64,000 bases of DNA. It comes from Thalassobius sp. I31.1 (GTDB lineage: Bacteria > Pseudomonadota > Alphaproteobacteria > Rhodobacterales > Rhodobacteraceae). The notes beneath the pieces are model-generated. The model did not search any database and was not told where the DNA came from. It worked only from the letters and a program-made list of their open reading frames with translations. Location: NCBI RefSeq assembly GCF_003031585.1, contig NZ_PWAA01000033.1, positions 124,001-188,000 on the forward strand, in the 5' to 3' direction. The position numbers and the translations under genes were made by a program. Shown here piece after piece: positions 45,570-58,251 of the stretch. Position 1 is the stretch's first letter. Each line of letters opens with the position of its first letter.

Positions 45570-45759
45570 TCCGGTTATTTCCCCGTGTTGCAACACATTT
45601 CAGTTATTAAAGCACTTTACCGAATGCAAAGTACCGGAACCACATGGTTTTCATGATGAAATCATACGGCTTGTTTCCAGAGGATCAGGGCTTGTTCGAC
45701 CAGGATCATGTCCACAAAAGATAAGAACCAGGCAAGGAGATTCCTGGCCCGGTGGTCGC

Positions 45760-45788
45760 CGTATATGGAGAGTCGCCCCCCTTGTCAA
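45760..45788 (-). promoter_or_regulatory. predicted promoter of the str operon (rpsL)
   Basis: TTGACA, 17-base spacer, TATACG, the best -35/-10 pair of the window, giving a leader of about 185 bases before rpsL. It begins 31 bases past the stop of the EamA transporter gene, with a weak CCGGC/GCCGG stem between. Confidence 0.75.
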
Positions 45789-45819
45789 CAGCGCCACCCG
45801 GCATGCCTGAAAGCCGGAT

Positions 45820-46716
45820 TTAACCAGCAACCTTGTCGGCTGTAACCTGTTTTACGGCCCGTTCGCGCCAGAAGGTAAAGGCACCGGATGCCACCACAAT
45901 CAGGATGCCGATCCAGGTGACAACATCAGGCCAGTCACCCCAGATGAACCAGCCGATAATCAGCGCCCAGATCAGCCCGGTATACCGGAAACCCGAGGTA
46001 AAGCTGACCTCGCCCACGCGCATGACGGCCACGCTGAAATAGTAGCCACCCAGCAGGAAGAACCCGGCCATGGTCATCAGGATCCCGTTGCGCAGAGAAA
46101 CCGGCTGCCAGACCGATGTATCCCAGAGCAGCACAAGCCCCGCCGCCGCCGTCACACCGACAGCGCCGATAATCGCGATCACCATGCTGGGCACGTCTTT
46201 TGACAGCGGGCGCGCGCACATATCGCGCAGTGTCACAAAGCCCACAGCCAGCAAGCCATAAACGGAATAGATGTTAAACCCATCCCCGCCCGGCTGAACG
46301 ATCAGCATCACGCCGACAAAACCAATCAGGATCGCAGACCAGCGTCGCCAGCCGACACGTTCCCGCAGAAACACCGCCCCTGCCATGGTGATCGCAAGCG
46401 GCAGTGCCTGAAGCACCGCTGTCAGGTTCGCCAGCGGCATATTGAACAAGGCGGTCAGGAAGAAATACGCGGCGCCGACTTCGGCCAGTCCCCGGATATT
46501 AGCCCAGGTCCAGTCCTTGCGGCTCATGCGGAAGTTCAGCTGACCAAGGCTGGCAGCCAGAGCAATCATCAGGGCAATTGTCAGCGTACCGCGCAGAAGC
46601 AACAGCTGTTGCAAAGGCATATCCGTACCGATCAGCTTCAGGCAGGTGTCATTGCAAACGAAACAAGCCATGCTTGCCATCATCAGAAGCGCACCGCGCG
46701 TATTGTCCTGCATCAT
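45820..46716 (-). CDS. EamA/DMT family transporter
   Basis: 298-residue inner-membrane protein with ten predicted helices in two EamA repeats, the drug/metabolite transporter fold. Landmarks: CFVCNDTCLKLIG near residue 18, VFLRERVGWRRWSAILIGFVG at the end of repeat one, and a matching GWFIWGDWPDVVTWIGI in repeat two. Start at 46716 or 46713 (ATGATG). It lies between the rpoC terminator and the rpsL promoter, interrupting the rpoBC-rpsL order. Substrate not predictable. Confidence 0.88.
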   Translation of the reverse strand: MMQDNTRGALLMMASMACFVCNDTCLKLIGTDMPLQQLLLLRGTLTIALMIALAASLGQLNFRMSRKDWTWANIRGLAEVGAAYFFLTALFNMPLANLTAVLQALPLAITMAGAVFLRERVGWRRWSAILIGFVGVMLIVQPGGDGFNIYSVYGLLAVGFVTLRDMCARPLSKDVPSMVIAIIGAVGVTAAAGLVLLWDTSVWQPVSLRNGILMTMAGFFLLGGYYFSVAVMRVGEVSFTSGFRYTGLIWALIIGWFIWGDWPDVVTWIGILIVVASGAFTFWRERAVKQVTADKVAG

Positions 46717-46818
46717 CTGTCCCCTGCCCGTTTATCTCAACGTTTTAAATGCGCCGGAAATCTCATCCGGTCTGAATACGACTTTTCTATCTTATCGCGA
46801 CAGGATCAGCGCAAAAAG

Positions 46819-46847
46819 AAAAGGCCCCGACAAAGTAGGGGCCTTTT
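46819..46847 (-). terminator. terminator after rpoC
   Basis: Minus-strand stem AAAAGGCCCC/GGGGCCTTTT (10 pairs), nine-base loop, then CTTTTTGC; 28 bases past the rpoC stop. Confidence 0.9.
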
Positions 46848-46875
46848 CCATGAATTTTTGTGATCAGTGTGATCA

Positions 46876-49800
46876 TCAGTCGTTGCTGATGATCCCGCTG
46901 TCCATCATTTCTTTCATCATAACTTCGGCCTGCGCCATATCGCCATCCGCAGTGGCAGCCGTTGGTGCCGCCAGAGCAGCAGCCTGTTCGGCTTCTTCGC
47001 GACGGGCTTCGAGAACCACATTGTCGCGATCCGCAGCAACTTTACGCACCTGCTGGGTTGCCCCACCGGTGCCCGCCGGGATCAGACGACCCACGATGAC
47101 GTTTTCTTTCAGACCAACCAGTTTGTCTTTCTTACCCTGGACAGATGCCTCGGTAAGAACACGTGTGGTTTCCTGGAAGGACGCCGCAGAGATGAAGGAA
47201 CGTGTCTGCAGGGATGCTTTGGTGATACCCAGCAGGATCGGTTCGCCTTTGGCCGGACGTACACCGCGGTCAATGGCTTTTGCGTTGGCGGCGTCAAATT
47301 CAGCCTTATCAACGTGTTCACCTTTCAGCAATGTGGTCTCACCAGAGTCCTGAATTTCCCATTTCTGCAGCATCTGACGCACGATAACTTCGATGTGTTT
47401 ATCGTTAATCTTCACGCCCTGCAGACGGTAAACGTCCTGAACTTCGTCGATCATGTAGTTCGCCAGCGCTTCCACACCCATAACCGCAAGAATATCGTGC
47501 GGAGCCGGGTTACCGTCCATGATGTATTCGCCCTTCTGGATGAAATCACCTTCGGCAACCGGGATGTGTTTGCCCTTCGGCACCATGTATTCCACGGTCT
47601 CGAGGGACTCATCTGCTGGTTCGATAGAGATACGACGCTTGTTCTTATAGTCACGCCCGAAGCGCACATAACCATCGATTTCAGCGATGATCGCGTGATC
47701 TTTCGGACGACGTGCTTCGAACAGTTCAGCAACACGTGGCAGACCACCGGTGATGTCCTTGGTTTTAGAACCTTCACGCGGGATACGTGCAACGATGTCA
47801 CCGGCTGCGATCTTCTGACCTTCTTCGATCGAAAGAACCGCATCCACAGACATTGCGTAGGAAACAGGGTTACCTGCATCGTTGCGCATTGGTTCGCCAT
47901 TTTCATCCATAACGATGATTTCCGGCTTCAGCTCGTTGCCTTTTGGCGCTGCACGCCAGTCTATCACGATCTTCTGGGTCATACCGGTTGCTTCGTCGGT
48001 TTCATCCCGCACAGCGATACCGCTGATCAGGTCAACAAACTTAGCAGTACCGGCTTTCTCAGCGATGATCGGCAGCGTGTATGGATCCCATTCAAACAGC
48101 TTGTCGCCATGGGCCACAGAGGCACCATCTTTGACGTGCATTTTTGAACCATAGCCAACTTTGAAGTTCGCACGCTCTTCACCGTTTTCGTCGATGATCG
48201 CAACCGCCATGTTCCGGCCCATAACAACCAGGTCACCGGCTGCATTTTTAAGAACATTTGCGTTACGCAGTTCGATCTTACCGTCGGCAGAAGCTTCCTG
48301 GAAGGATTGCTGGCCACCGGCCTGTGCAACACCACCAATGTGGAATGTACGCATGGTCAGCTGTGTACCAGGTTCACCAATGGACTGCGCCGCGATGATA
48401 CCAACAGCTTCGCCCTGGTTCACCTGGGTGCCGCGTGCAAGGTCACGACCGTAACACTGAACACAGACGCCTTCTTCGGCTTCACAGGTCAGCGGGCTGC
48501 GCACACGCATAGAGGCCAGACCACTTGCTTCGATCTCATCCGCTTTGCGTTCGTCGATCAGCGCGCCGGCAGCAACCAGCAGCTGGTCTTCAGTGCCAGG
48601 CACCATGACATCATCAGCAGAAACACGACCCAGCGCACGTTCGCCCAGAGACGCAACAACGTCACCGTCGTTAACAGCCGCTTCGATGGTCACAGCCAGT
48701 TCAGTTCCGCAATCGTGTTCACGCACGATACAATCCTGAGCAACATCAACCAGACGACGTGTCAGATAACCGGAGTTCGCTGTTTTAAGCGCGGTATCGG
48801 ACAGACCTTTACGGGCACCGTGGGTAGAGTTGAAGTACTCAAGAACCGACAGGCCTTCTTTAAAGTTCGAGATGATCGGTGTTTCGATGATGTCGCCGTT
48901 CGGCTTTGCCATCAGACCGCGCATACCGCCTAGCTGTTTCATCTGCGTTACAGAACCACGCGCACCGGAGTGGGCCATCATGTAAACAGAGTTTGGTTCG
49001 TTTTCCGCACCGTTTTCATCAGAACCAGTGTCAGAAATCGTAGACATCATCGCATCGGTGACTTTGTCGTTACACTTTGACCAGGCATCGATTGCTTTGT
49101 TGTATTTTTCACCCTGAGTGATCAGGCCGTCCATATACTGCTGTTCAAAGCCCTTCACCTGATCGCGGGTTTCATCAACCAGCGGCCATTTGTTATCAGG
49201 GATAACCATGTCGTCTTTGCCGAAGGAAATACCGGCCTTAAACGCTTCTTTGAAGCCTGTGGACATGATCTGATCACAGAAGATCACAGATTCTTTCTGA
49301 CCACAGTAGCGGTAGACAGTGTCAATCACGCTTTGCACTTCTTTCTTCCGCAGAAGACCGTTCACCAGATCAAATGGTGCTTTGGCGTTCTGTGGCAGAA
49401 GCGCACCCAGGCGTACACGGCCCGGAGTGGTTTCAAAGCGCTTCATCACGGTGTTGCCTTCTTCATCAACCTGCGGGATGCGGGCTGTGATTTTGGCGTG
49501 CAGGTGAACTTCACCCGCGTCCAAAGCGTGCTGCACTTCGTCAACGTCGGCAAAGACCATGCCTTCGCCTTTCATGCCTTCGCGCTGCATCGTGATATAG
49601 TAGATGCCCAGAATCATATCCTGAGACGGAACAATGATCGGTGCACCGTTTGCAGGCGACAGAACGTTGTTCGTGGACATCATCAGAACACGGGCTTCAA
49701 GCTGTGCTTCCAGAGACAGCGGTACGTGAACCGCCATCTGGTCACCGTCGAAGTCAGCGTTAAACGCGGAACAGACCAGCGGGTGCAGCTGGATGGCTTT

Positions 49801-51141
49801 GCCTTCGATCAGCACAGGTTCAAACGCCTGGATGCCAAGACGGTGCAGCGTAGGCGCACGGTTCAGCATGACCGGGTGTTCGCGGATGACCTCATCGAGG
49901 ATATCCCAGACTTCGGGACGCTCTTTTTCAACCAGCTTCTTGGCTTGCTTCACAGTGGAAGACAGGCCTTTGGCTTCAAGGCGCGAATAGATGAACGGCT
50001 TGAACAGCTCAAGCGCCATCTTCTTCGGCAGACCACATTGATGCAGCTTCAGTTCCGGACCGGTCACAATGACTGAACGACCAGAGAAGTCGACGCGCTT
50101 ACCCAAAAGGTTTTGACGGAAACGACCTTGCTTACCCTTCAGCATATCGCTGAGAGATTTCAGAGGACGTTTGTTGGCACCAGTGATCACACGACCACGA
50201 CGACCGTTGTCAAACAGCGCATCCACAGATTCCTGCAGCATCCGCTTTTCGTTCCGGACGATGATGTCAGGTGCGCGCAGTTCAATCAGACGCTTCAGAC
50301 GGTTGTTCCGGTTGATCACACGACGGTAAAGGTCGTTCAGATCGGAGGTCGCGAAACGGCCACCATCCAGAGGAACCAGCGGGCGCAGTTCTGGTGGAAT
50401 GACCGGGATAACGGTCATGATCATCCACTCAGGGCGGTTGCCGGATTCAAGGAAGCTTTCAACGATCTTCAGACGTTTGATGATCTTCTTCGGCTTCAAC
50501 TCACCGGTTGCCACAGCCAGATCCGCACGCAGCGCTTCTGCTTCGGCTTCAAGATCGATCATGGACAGCATTTCACGGATCGCTTCAGCGCCGATACCGG
50601 CGGTGAATGCATCCATGCCGTATGCGTCCTGAGCATCCATGTATTCTTCTTCTGACATCATCTGACCAAAGGTCAGGTCGGTCAGGCCAGGTTCGATCAC
50701 AACATAGTTTTCGAAGTACAGAATACGTTCCAGATCACGCAGGGTCATGTCCAGCATCAGGCCGATCCGGGACGGAAGGGACTTGAGGAACCAGATATGC
50801 GCAACCGGGCTTGCCAGTTCGATGTGGCCCATACGTTCACGGCGCACTTTTTGCAGGGTGACTTCCACACCACATTTTTCGCAGACAACGCCGCGATATT
50901 TCATGCGCTTATATTTACCACAGAGACATTCGTAATCTTTGATCGGGCCAAAGATCCGTGCGCAGAACAGACCATCGCGTTCTGGCTTGAATGTACGGTA
51001 GTTGATGGTTTCCGGTTTCTTAATCTCACCGAAAGACCATGAAAGGATCCGTTCCGGAGACGCCAGGGACACTTTGATTTCATCAAAGGTCTTCTGTGGG
51101 GCCAGCGGGTTAAACGGGTTTGTTGACAGTTCCTGGTTCAT
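46876..51141 (-). CDS. rpoC: DNA-directed RNA polymerase subunit beta'
   Basis: 1421-residue catalytic subunit. Zinc finger C72-x-C74...C87-xx-C90, the active-site [12 protein letters not shown] near residue 465 with its three aspartates, [20 protein letters not shown], trigger-loop region, and the second zinc site [19 protein letters not shown]. Length and layout normal for alphaproteobacteria. It follows rpoB by 51 bases and ends with a terminator. Confidence 0.98.
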   Translation of the reverse strand: MNQELSTNPFNPLAPQKTFDEIKVSLASPERILSWSFGEIKKPETINYRTFKPERDGLFCARIFGPIKDYECLCGKYKRMKYRGVVCEKCGVEVTLQKVRRERMGHIELASPVAHIWFLKSLPSRIGLMLDMTLRDLERILYFENYVVIEPGLTDLTFGQMMSEEEYMDAQDAYGMDAFTAGIGAEAIREMLSMIDLEAEAEALRADLAVATGELKPKKIIKRLKIVESFLESGNRPEWMIMTVIPVIPPELRPLVPLDGGRFATSDLNDLYRRVINRNNRLKRLIELRAPDIIVRNEKRMLQESVDALFDNGRRGRVITGANKRPLKSLSDMLKGKQGRFRQNLLGKRVDFSGRSVIVTGPELKLHQCGLPKKMALELFKPFIYSRLEAKGLSSTVKQAKKLVEKERPEVWDILDEVIREHPVMLNRAPTLHRLGIQAFEPVLIEGKAIQLHPLVCSAFNADFDGDQMAVHVPLSLEAQLEARVLMMSTNNVLSPANGAPIIVPSQDMILGIYYITMQREGMKGEGMVFADVDEVQHALDAGEVHLHAKITARIPQVDEEGNTVMKRFETTPGRVRLGALLPQNAKAPFDLVNGLLRKKEVQSVIDTVYRYCGQKESVIFCDQIMSTGFKEAFKAGISFGKDDMVIPDNKWPLVDETRDQVKGFEQQYMDGLITQGEKYNKAIDAWSKCNDKVTDAMMSTISDTGSDENGAENEPNSVYMMAHSGARGSVTQMKQLGGMRGLMAKPNGDIIETPIISNFKEGLSVLEYFNSTHGARKGLSDTALKTANSGYLTRRLVDVAQDCIVREHDCGTELAVTIEAAVNDGDVVASLGERALGRVSADDVMVPGTEDQLLVAAGALIDERKADEIEASGLASMRVRSPLTCEAEEGVCVQCYGRDLARGTQVNQGEAVGIIAAQSIGEPGTQLTMRTFHIGGVAQAGGQQSFQEASADGKIELRNANVLKNAAGDLVVMGRNMAVAIIDENGEERANFKVGYGSKMHVKDGASVAHGDKLFEWDPYTLPIIAEKAGTAKFVDLISGIAVRDETDEATGMTQKIVIDWRAAPKGNELKPEIIVMDENGEPMRNDAGNPVSYAMSVDAVLSIEEGQKIAAGDIVARIPREGSKTKDITGGLPRVAELFEARRPKDHAIIAEIDGYVRFGRDYKNKRRISIEPADESLETVEYMVPKGKHIPVAEGDFIQKGEYIMDGNPAPHDILAVMGVEALANYMIDEVQDVYRLQGVKINDKHIEVIVRQMLQKWEIQDSGETTLLKGEHVDKAEFDAANAKAIDRGVRPAKGEPILLGITKASLQTRSFISAASFQETTRVLTEASVQGKKDKLVGLKENVIVGRLIPAGTGGATQQVRKVAADRDNVVLEARREEAEQAAALAAPTAATADGDMAQAEVMMKEMMDSGIISND

Positions 51142-51192
51142 TTTGCGTACCTTTATCTAAGGGGGAAGGAAGGGTGAATAAGGCCCGGGGCC

Positions 51193-54100
51193 TTATTCAT
51201 CTTCCTCCGCATCCAGGAGTTCCATGTTGAGGCCGAGGCCCCGGACTTCTTTCACAAGCACGTTGAAGCTTTCCGGTACACCGGCTTCGAAGTTATCTTC
51301 GCCCTTCACGATGCTCTCATAGACTTTCGTCCGGCCTGCTACGTCATCAGACTTAACAGTGAGCATTTCCTGCAGGGTATAAGCCGCGCCATATGCTTCC
51401 AGAGCCCAGACTTCCATCTCACCGAAGCGCTGACCACCGAACTGAGCTTTACCACCCAGAGGCTGCTGCGTAACGAGAGAGTAAGGCCCGGTGGAACGTG
51501 CGTGAATTTTGTCGTCCACGAGGTGGTGCAGTTTCAACAGATATTTCACACCAACGGTCACTTCGCGTGCGAAGCGTTCACCGGTGCGGCCATCATACAG
51601 AACAGACTGACCAGACGTGTCGAAACCGGCACGTTCCAGCGCAGAGTTCACGTCTGCTTCCTTCGCACCGTCAAAAACCGGTGTTGCGATCGGAACACCA
51701 CGGGTCACATTGCCCGCTGTTTCCAGAAGATCTTCGTCTTCCATGCCTTCGATGCCTTCGGCATATACGTCATCGCCATAAGCAATGCGCATCGCTTCTT
51801 TCACCGGAGTCAGGTCGCCGTTGCGACGGTAAGCCTGCAGGGATTCATCAATGTTGATACCCAGACCACGACCAGCCCAACCCATGTGGGTTTCAAGGAT
51901 CTGACCGACGTTCATACGTGAAGGCACACCAAGTGGGTTCAGACAGAAATCAACCGGGGTACCATCTGCAAGGAACGGCATGTCTTCCATAGGCACAACC
52001 TTGGAAATAACACCTTTGTTCCCGTGACGACCCGCCATTTTATCACCAGGCTGAAGCTTACGCTTCACAGCAATAAAGACTTTAACCATCTTCATCACAC
52101 CCGGAGGCAGATCATCGCCGCGACGGACCTTTTCAACTTTGTCTTCAAAGCGCGCATCCAGAGCACGTTTCTGCAGTTCGTATTGCTCATTCAGAGCTTC
52201 AACGATTTGTGCTGCATCTTCGTCCTCAAGGGCCAGCTGCCACCACAGACCACGGGAGAGTTCGGACAGAACATCTTCAGTGATTTTGGTGTTTGGTGCC
52301 AGGCCTTTCGGGCCTTTCACAGCAACATTGCCAAGGATCTGGTCACGCAGACGTGCGTAGATGTTGCGATCCAGGATCGCAAGTTCATCGTCACGGTCAC
52401 GGGCCAGTGCTTCAACTTCTTCACGCTCGATCTGCAGCGCACGTTCGTCTTTTTCCACACCATGGCGGTTGAAGACGCGGACTTCTACAACAGTACCGAA
52501 GTCACCCGGCTTAACGCGCATGGATGTGTCACGGACGTCAGATGCTTTCTCACCAAAGATCGCACGCAGAAGTTTTTCTTCCGGTGTCATCGGGCTTTCG
52601 CCTTTTGGTGTGATTTTACCAACCAGAATGTCGCCAGGTTCTACATCGGCACCGATGTAAACAATGCCGGCCTCATCGAGATTGCGCAGCGCTTCTTCAC
52701 CCACGTTTGGAATATCACGTGTGATTTCCTCAGGGCCAAGCTTCGTGTCACGGGCCGCCACTTCGAATTCTTCGATGTGGACGGATGTGAACACATCGTC
52801 ACGCGCGATACGTTCGGAAATGAGGATGGAGTCCTCATAGTTGTAGCCGTTCCATGGCATAAACGCCACGACCACGTTCTTACCAAGCGCCAGTTCACCG
52901 ATATCGGTAGATGGGCCGTCAGCAATCACTTCGCCTTTGGTAACACGCTGACCTACTTTCACCAGCGGACGCTGGTTAATGCAGGTGTTCTGGTTGGAAC
53001 GCTGGAATTTACGCATGCGGTAGATATCCACACCTGCGTCACCCATTTCGAGATCTTCAGTTGCACGGATAACGATACGTTGCGCATCAACCTGGTCAAC
53101 CACACCACCGCGGTTCGCCATATAGGCAGCACCGGAGTCACGTGCGACGATTTCCTCAATACCTGTACCAACGATCGGCGCTTCTGCCTGAAGCAGCGGC
53201 ACCGCCTGACGCATCATGTTCGAACCCATCAGGGCCCGGTTCGCATCGTCGTTTTCAAGGAATGGGATCAGGGAGGCCGCAACAGAGACCAGCTGCTTTG
53301 GTGAAACGTCGATCAGGTCAACATTTTCACGCTGGGACAGCTTATAGTCACCGGATTCACGGGTAGACACCAGATCATTGATGAAGTTGCCGTTCTCATC
53401 CAGCGTCGCGTTGGCCTGAGCCACAGTGTGACGCATTTCTTCAGTCGCGGACATATACTGAACTTCGTCAGTCACGTGACCGTCAACAACCTTACGGTAA
53501 GGTGTTTCGATGAAACCGTATTTGTTCACACGTGCGAAAGTCGCCAGAGAGTTGATCAGACCAATGTTTGGCCCTTCCGGCGTTTCAATCGGACACATAC
53601 GACCATAGTGGGTTGCGTGAACGTCGCGGACTTCAAAGCCGGCACGTTCGCGGGTCAAACCACCTGGACCAAGCGCGGAAAGACGACGTTTATGTGTAAC
53701 TTCTGACAGCGGGTTTGTCTGATCCATGAACTGAGACAGCTGGGAAGAGCCGAAGAATTCACGAACAGCCGCAGCAGCTGGTTTCGCGTTGATCAGATCC
53801 TGTGGCATCACAGTGTCGATTTCAACGGAAGACATACGTTCCTTGATCGCACGTTCCATACGCAGCAGACCAACGCGGTACTGGTTTTCCATCAGTTCGC
53901 CAACAGAACGCACACGACGGTTACCAAGGTGGTCAATATCGTCGATGTCGCCTTTACCATCACGCAGTTCAACCAGCGCTTTGATACAGGAGATGATGTC
54001 TTCTTTGCGCAGAGTACGCTGTGTATCTTCTGCATCCAAAGCCAGACGCATGTTCATTTTCACACGGCCAACTGCGGACAGGTCATAGCGTTCGCTGTCG

Positions 54101-55329
54101 AAGAACAATGTGTCAAACAGGGCAGATGCCGCGTCAACTGTGGGCGGCTCACCCGGGCGCATCACACGATAGATATCCATAAGCGCTGTGTCGCGGCCCA
54201 TGTTCTTATCGTTCGCCATTGTGTTGCGGATGTATGGACCCACGTTCACATTGTCGATGTCGAGCGTCGGGATGTCGGTGATACCGGCTTCCAGCAGTTC
54301 CTGCAGAGTGCCACCGATGATGTCACCGTCTTTGTCCATTTCAAGAGTCAGCTCGTCGCCGGCCTCAACATAGATCGCGCCGTTTTCTTCGTTGATGATA
54401 TCTTTCGCAACAAAGCGTCCAACGATCTGATCAAACGGAACGAGAAGGTTGGTTACATTGCCTTCTTCGATCAGCTTTTTCACGGCGCGTGGCGTTACTT
54501 TTTTGCCAGCTTCCGCGATCACTTCACCGGATTTCGCATCCACAAGATCATAAACAGGACGGGTCCCGCGCACACGTTCCGGGAAGAACGGTGTTACCCA
54601 GCCTTTGTTCTTTTTCAGCTTGTAGTTCACAGTGTCATAATACGCGTCACAGATGCCTTCCTGGTCCAGGCCAAGCGCATAAAGAAGCGTGGTCACAGGC
54701 AGTTTACGGCGACGGTCGATACGGGCGAATACGATGTCTTTCGCGTCAAATTCAAAGTCCAGCCAGGAACCGCGGTAAGGAATGATGCGGCAGGCGAACA
54801 GAAGTTTACCGGAAGAATGGGTCTTGCCTTTGTCGTGGTCAAAGAACACGCCAGGAGAACGGTGCATCTGAGACACGATCACACGTTCGGTGCCGTTCAC
54901 AACAAATGTACCGTTTGGTGTCATCAGAGGCATGTCGCCCATGAAGACGTCCTGTTCTTTGATGTCCTTAACAGACTTCGCGCCTGTGTCTTCATCAATA
55001 TCAAACACGATGAGGCGCAGGGTGACCTTCAGCGGCGCAGCATAGGTCATGTCACGCTGCATGCATTCTTCTACGTCATACTTCGGCTTTTCCAGCTCGT
55101 ATTTGACGAATTCCAGAATGGATGTTTCGTTGAAATCCTTGATCGGGAAAACCGATTGGAAAACACCTTTGATACCTTCACCATCCATTGGTTCCAGCGT
55201 ATCGCCGGACTTCAGGAACAGGTCATAGGAAGATTTCTGAACCTCAATAAGGTTCGGCATCTCAAGAACTTCGCGGATTTTACCGAAATACTTACGAAGC
55301 CGTTTCTGGCCGAGATAGGTTTGAGCCAT
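51193..55329 (-). CDS. rpoB: DNA-directed RNA polymerase subunit beta
   Basis: 1378-residue catalytic subunit. The start at 55329 ([20 protein letters not shown]) has AAGGTGA upstream and fits family length; 44 extra in-frame codons to 55461 are not protein-like. The rifampicin region [20 protein letters not shown], then [20 protein letters not shown], is wild-type. C-terminus holds [20 protein letters not shown]. Cotranscribed with rplJL upstream and rpoC downstream. Confidence 0.98.
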   Translation of the reverse strand: MAQTYLGQKRLRKYFGKIREVLEMPNLIEVQKSSYDLFLKSGDTLEPMDGEGIKGVFQSVFPIKDFNETSILEFVKYELEKPKYDVEECMQRDMTYAAPLKVTLRLIVFDIDEDTGAKSVKDIKEQDVFMGDMPLMTPNGTFVVNGTERVIVSQMHRSPGVFFDHDKGKTHSSGKLLFACRIIPYRGSWLDFEFDAKDIVFARIDRRRKLPVTTLLYALGLDQEGICDAYYDTVNYKLKKNKGWVTPFFPERVRGTRPVYDLVDAKSGEVIAEAGKKVTPRAVKKLIEEGNVTNLLVPFDQIVGRFVAKDIINEENGAIYVEAGDELTLEMDKDGDIIGGTLQELLEAGITDIPTLDIDNVNVGPYIRNTMANDKNMGRDTALMDIYRVMRPGEPPTVDAASALFDTLFFDSERYDLSAVGRVKMNMRLALDAEDTQRTLRKEDIISCIKALVELRDGKGDIDDIDHLGNRRVRSVGELMENQYRVGLLRMERAIKERMSSVEIDTVMPQDLINAKPAAAAVREFFGSSQLSQFMDQTNPLSEVTHKRRLSALGPGGLTRERAGFEVRDVHATHYGRMCPIETPEGPNIGLINSLATFARVNKYGFIETPYRKVVDGHVTDEVQYMSATEEMRHTVAQANATLDENGNFINDLVSTRESGDYKLSQRENVDLIDVSPKQLVSVAASLIPFLENDDANRALMGSNMMRQAVPLLQAEAPIVGTGIEEIVARDSGAAYMANRGGVVDQVDAQRIVIRATEDLEMGDAGVDIYRMRKFQRSNQNTCINQRPLVKVGQRVTKGEVIADGPSTDIGELALGKNVVVAFMPWNGYNYEDSILISERIARDDVFTSVHIEEFEVAARDTKLGPEEITRDIPNVGEEALRNLDEAGIVYIGADVEPGDILVGKITPKGESPMTPEEKLLRAIFGEKASDVRDTSMRVKPGDFGTVVEVRVFNRHGVEKDERALQIEREEVEALARDRDDELAILDRNIYARLRDQILGNVAVKGPKGLAPNTKITEDVLSELSRGLWWQLALEDEDAAQIVEALNEQYELQKRALDARFEDKVEKVRRGDDLPPGVMKMVKVFIAVKRKLQPGDKMAGRHGNKGVISKVVPMEDMPFLADGTPVDFCLNPLGVPSRMNVGQILETHMGWAGRGLGINIDESLQAYRRNGDLTPVKEAMRIAYGDDVYAEGIEGMEDEDLLETAGNVTRGVPIATPVFDGAKEADVNSALERAGFDTSGQSVLYDGRTGERFAREVTVGVKYLLKLHHLVDDKIHARSTGPYSLVTQQPLGGKAQFGGQRFGEMEVWALEAYGAAYTLQEMLTVKSDDVAGRTKVYESIVKGEDNFEAGVPESFNVLVKEVRGLGLNMELLDAEEDE

Positions 55330-55532
55330 GCGCTTGGTCACCTTCATTTTTTTCGCCCGCGCACGCCTGTCGGGGGTCACAGACGCGTGCATACAAAAAA
55401 CGATACATTCAGATCTATTCGTGCAAGCCTTCCCAGGGGCTGCTCCCGATCCGTTGAACATACCTTAGAAAGGTCTTTCCGAAACATCACCCTGAAGGCG
55501 AGTGAAACAAAAGATCTTTCTGAGACAGGTTC

Positions 55533-55563
55533 GGCTGGACCCGGATTTTCACCAGGTCCAGCC
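55533..55563 (-). promoter_or_regulatory. hairpin in the rplL-rpoB gap
   Basis: GGCTGGACC/GGTCCAGCC, nine perfect pairs around a 13-base loop, 36 bases after the rplL stop and without a T run. In enterobacteria the same gap carries an attenuator and an RNase III site that set the ratio of L7/L12 to polymerase; this stem may act likewise. Confidence 0.55.
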
Positions 55564-55599
55564 AAATTTCATGTGGCTCCCAAAGGGGCCAGAGGCCAA

Positions 55600-55971
55600 T
55601 TAGGCCACTTCGACTTCAGCGCCAGCTGCTTCCAGCTTCGCTTTAACGTCTTCAGCTTCAGCTTTATCAACGCCTTCTTTGATTTTGCCGCCAGCTTCAA
55701 CGAGTTCTTTAGCTTCTTTCAGGCCCAGGCCTGTGATGCCGCGAACTTCTTTGATCACGTTGATTTTGGATGCGCCGGCGTTCTTCAGAACAACGTCGAA
55801 TTCAGTTTTTTCTTCTTCTGCACCACCAGCGTCGCCGCCAGCAGCCATCATTACTGCGCCACCTGCAGCAGGCTCGATGCCGTACTCGTCTTTCAGGATG
55901 GTTTTCAGTTCTTGTGCTTCGAGAAGGGTCAGACCTACGATCTCTTCAGCAAGTTTTTTCAGATCAGCCAT
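55600..55971 (-). CDS. rplL: 50S ribosomal protein L7/L12
   Basis: 123-residue stalk protein. [20 protein letters not shown] (dimer domain), alanine-glycine hinge, and the C-terminal [20 protein letters not shown], then [19 protein letters not shown] that binds translation factors. 69 bases after rplJ. Confidence 0.98.
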   Translation of the reverse strand: MADLKKLAEEIVGLTLLEAQELKTILKDEYGIEPAAGGAVMMAAGGDAGGAEEEKTEFDVVLKNAGASKINVIKEVRGITGLGLKEAKELVEAGGKIKEGVDKAEAEDVKAKLEAAGAEVEVA

Positions 55972-56040
55972 TATACTGTTTCCGTTCTTTCAGTTTCTGT
56001 TCCAACGCGTGGGGGTATCCCTGCGAAGGTCTCAAGTTGC

Positions 56041-56553
56041 TTAAGCAGCTTTGTCTTCGATTGTAGACAAAACGCCTGCGATGTTGCTTGCAGGTGCGCC
56101 AATCGCGCCGGCGATGTTGGAAGCAGGTGCGCCGATACAGCCAACGATAGAAGCAATAAGCTCCTCGCGGGACGGCATCGCAGCAACGGCTTTCACGCCA
56201 GCAACGTCAAGAGCATTCTCACCCATTGCACCACCAAGGATCACGAGCTTGTCGTTTTCTTTGGAGTACTCCTGAGTAACCTTAGCCGCAGCCACAGGAT
56301 CCTCAGAATAGGTCAGAACAGTCATACCCGTCAGAAGGTCACCAATGCTTTCGCAAGGTTTACCATCAAGGGCGATTTTGGCGAGCCTGTTTTTGGCAAC
56401 ACGTACGGATCCGCCTGCTTCGCTCATCTTAGCGCGCAGATCCTGCATTTCAGCAACTGTAAGGCCTTCGTAGTGGCTAACCACAACAACGCCAGAGCTT
56501 TCAAAGATTTGGCCGAGCTCGTCGACCAATTTTCCTTTAAGGGCTCTATCCAC
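56041..56553 (-). CDS. rplJ: 50S ribosomal protein L10
   Basis: 170-residue stalk base protein and translational autoregulator of its own operon. [36 protein letters not shown] and [10 protein letters not shown]. The start codon is GTG at 56553, with GGAG eight bases upstream. A long structured leader precedes it. Confidence 0.97.
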   Translation of the reverse strand: MDRALKGKLVDELGQIFESSGVVVVSHYEGLTVAEMQDLRAKMSEAGGSVRVAKNRLAKIALDGKPCESIGDLLTGMTVLTYSEDPVAAAKVTQEYSKENDKLVILGGAMGENALDVAGVKAVAAMPSREELIASIVGCIGAPASNIAGAIGAPASNIAGVLSTIEDKAA

Positions 56554-56783
56554 AGTTTCACTCCAAATTTGAGGGGCTTACACCCCCCGGCTCTACTTTG
56601 CCGGATGCAGAACATCCAGCGTTCAGGTCCGTACTACGGGGCCAGTCCAAAACCACCCGAGGAGAACCTCGAAATAATTCGGTCATACCCGTCTCAGGCA
56701 GGAATTATGAAGGTCAAATGACAATCACCCACCGTCTTGGACGAAAGCAAAAGAGCGCACGACGAATCGCACGCTTTCCTGCT
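56554..56783 (-). ncRNA. L10 leader (ribosomal protein leader of rplJ)
   Basis: About 230 bases of untranslated leader between the predicted promoter and rplJ. It has CCTGCCTGAGACGGG, a sequence typical of L10 leaders, and the hairpin GCTGGATG-TTCT-CATCCGGC type stem at 56600-56620. In the family it binds L10(L12)4 and represses translation. The fold was judged by eye only. Confidence 0.65.
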
Positions 56784-56789
56784 TGGATG

Positions 56790-56818
56790 CTTTTATGAGA
56801 TTTGCCGGGATTTGCCAA
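56790..56818 (-). promoter_or_regulatory. predicted promoter of rplJL-rpoBC
   Basis: TTGGCA, 17-base spacer, TAAAAG on the minus strand, just past the rplA terminator. Confidence 0.6.
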
Positions 56819-56840
56819 GCCGGGAATTATCCCGAAACAT

Positions 56841-56868
56841 AAAAAAGGCGCCCCGGAGGACGCCTTTC
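56841..56868 (-). terminator. terminator after rplA
   Basis: Minus-strand AAAGGCG.CC/GG.CGCCTTT stem followed by TTTTTT, 23 bases beyond the rplA stop; it separates rplKA from rplJL-rpoBC. Confidence 0.85.
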
Positions 56869-56890
56869 AAAATCTCAAAACAAGTGCAGC

Positions 56891-57589
56891 TTATTCGCTT
56901 GCAGCGTTGTCTACAGAAATCGTCACGCCAGGACCCATTGTGGAGGTCAGGGTGATAGATTTCATGTAAGCGCCTTTGGCACCAGCAGGCTTGGCTTTTG
57001 AAACAGCACCAACAAAGGCACGTACGTTCTCAACCAGCTTAGCTTCGTCAAAAGATGCTTTACCAACGCCGGCGTGTACAACACCGCCTTTTTCAGCTTT
57101 GAACTGAACTTCGCCGCCTTTAGCAGCTTCAACAGCCGCTTTAACGTCCATAGTCACAGTGCCAACTTTTGGGTTTGGCATCAGGTTGCGTGGGCCAAGA
57201 ACTTTACCCAGACGACCAACAACAGGCATCATGTCAGGTGTTGCGATACAACGATCGAAATCGATTGTGCCGCCCTGAACGGTTTCCATCAGGTCTTCTG
57301 CACCAACGATGTCTGCGCCAGCAGCCTGAGCTTCTTCAGCTTTCGGGCCGCGTGCAAAAACAGCAACGCGCATGGTTTTACCGGTGCCGTTTGGCAGGCC
57401 GATTACACCACGAACCATCTGGTCAGCGTGACGGGTGTCAACACCCAGGTTCATCGCGATTTCGATGGTTTCGTCGAATTTCGCGTTTGCGTTGGATTTC
57501 ACCAGTGCAACAGCTTCTTCAACGGTCAGGTTGGATTTACCAGCGAAGGCTTCGCGAGCGGCAGCGGTACGTTTTCCGAGTTTTGCCAT
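56891..57589 (-). CDS. rplA: 50S ribosomal protein L1
   Basis: 232-residue stalk protein and translational repressor of rpl[36 protein letters not shown], and [20 protein letters not shown] are present. One base separates it from rplK. Confidence 0.98.
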   Translation of the reverse strand: MAKLGKRTAAAREAFAGKSNLTVEEAVALVKSNANAKFDETIEIAMNLGVDTRHADQMVRGVIGLPNGTGKTMRVAVFARGPKAEEAQAAGADIVGAEDLMETVQGGTIDFDRCIATPDMMPVVGRLGKVLGPRNLMPNPKVGTVTMDVKAAVEAAKGGEVQFKAEKGGVVHAGVGKASFDEAKLVENVRAFVGAVSKAKPAGAKGAYMKSITLTSTMGPGVTISVDNAASE

Positions 57590-57590
57590 C

Positions 57591-58016
57591 TTACTTTACC
57601 TCGATGCCCATGGAACGTGCAGAACCAAGGATGATCTGCATAGCAGCATCGATGTCGTTCGCGTTCAGGTCTTTCATTTTTGCTTCGGCGATTTCTTTCA
57701 CCTGAGCAGCGGTTACGGAACCTACGGTCTCACGACCTGGCAGTTTCGCACCAGAGGACAGCTTCGCAGCTTTCTTCAGGAAGTAAGACGCAGGTGGCGT
57801 CTTGATGTCCATAGTGAAGGACTTATCCTGGTAGTATGTGATCACGGTTGGGCAAGGTGCACCTGGCTCAAGTTCCTGTGTTTTCGCGTTAAACGCTTTA
57901 CAGAATTCCATGATGTTGATGCCGCGCTGACCGAGGGCCGGGCCGACGGGCGGGGATGGGTTGGCTTTACCTGCAGGAACCTGCAGTTTCATTGTGCCAG
58001 CGAGTTTTTTAGCCAT
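57591..58016 (-). CDS. rplK: 50S ribosomal protein L11
   Basis: 141-residue GTPase-centre protein. [40 protein letters not shown] and [20 protein letters not shown]. The ATG at 58016 has AGGAGAAG upstream. Confidence 0.98.
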   Translation of the reverse strand: MAKKLAGTMKLQVPAGKANPSPPVGPALGQRGINIMEFCKAFNAKTQELEPGAPCPTVITYYQDKSFTMDIKTPPASYFLKKAAKLSSGAKLPGRETVGSVTAAQVKEIAEAKMKDLNANDIDAAMQIILGSARSMGIEVK

Positions 58017-58150
58017 GAGGCTTCTCCTGAGTTTCACCACATCATCACGCGAGACGATGCTTTGGGTTAGTGGTCTGGTTCAGTCATCGCGATGACATCG
58101 CCTCCCACAAAAGGAATCGCCCTGCGGCAGAACCACATTGCGACTGGCGC

Positions 58151-58179
58151 GGGATACACCCGACAAGCCTGCATTGCAA
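58151..58179 (-). promoter_or_regulatory. predicted promoter of rplKA
   Basis: TTGCAA, 17-base spacer, TATCCC on the minus strand, 30 bases after the nusG terminator. Confidence 0.5.
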
Positions 58180-58201
58180 GGCAGTTCAGACGTATGCGCA
58201 A

Positions 58202-58227
58202 AAGAAAAGCGGCCCGGAAGGCCGCTT
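58202..58227 (-). terminator. terminator after nusG
   Basis: Minus-strand stem AAGCGGCC/GGCCGCTT with a five-base loop, then TTCTTTTG; 24 bases after the nusG stop. Confidence 0.85.
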
Positions 58228-58251
58228 GTCGTTTTAGCAATCCGCACGGGA

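Noticed and set aside
55330-55461. 44-residue N-terminal extension of RpoB
   Set aside because: Sequence is not RpoB-like, and the ATG at 55329 has AAGGTGA upstream and gives the normal length.
53929-56721. 930-codon open frame on the plus strand across rpoB, rplL and rplJ
   Set aside because: It lies antisense to three certain genes whose codon bias produces long open shadows; the translation has no domain and runs through intergenic hairpins.
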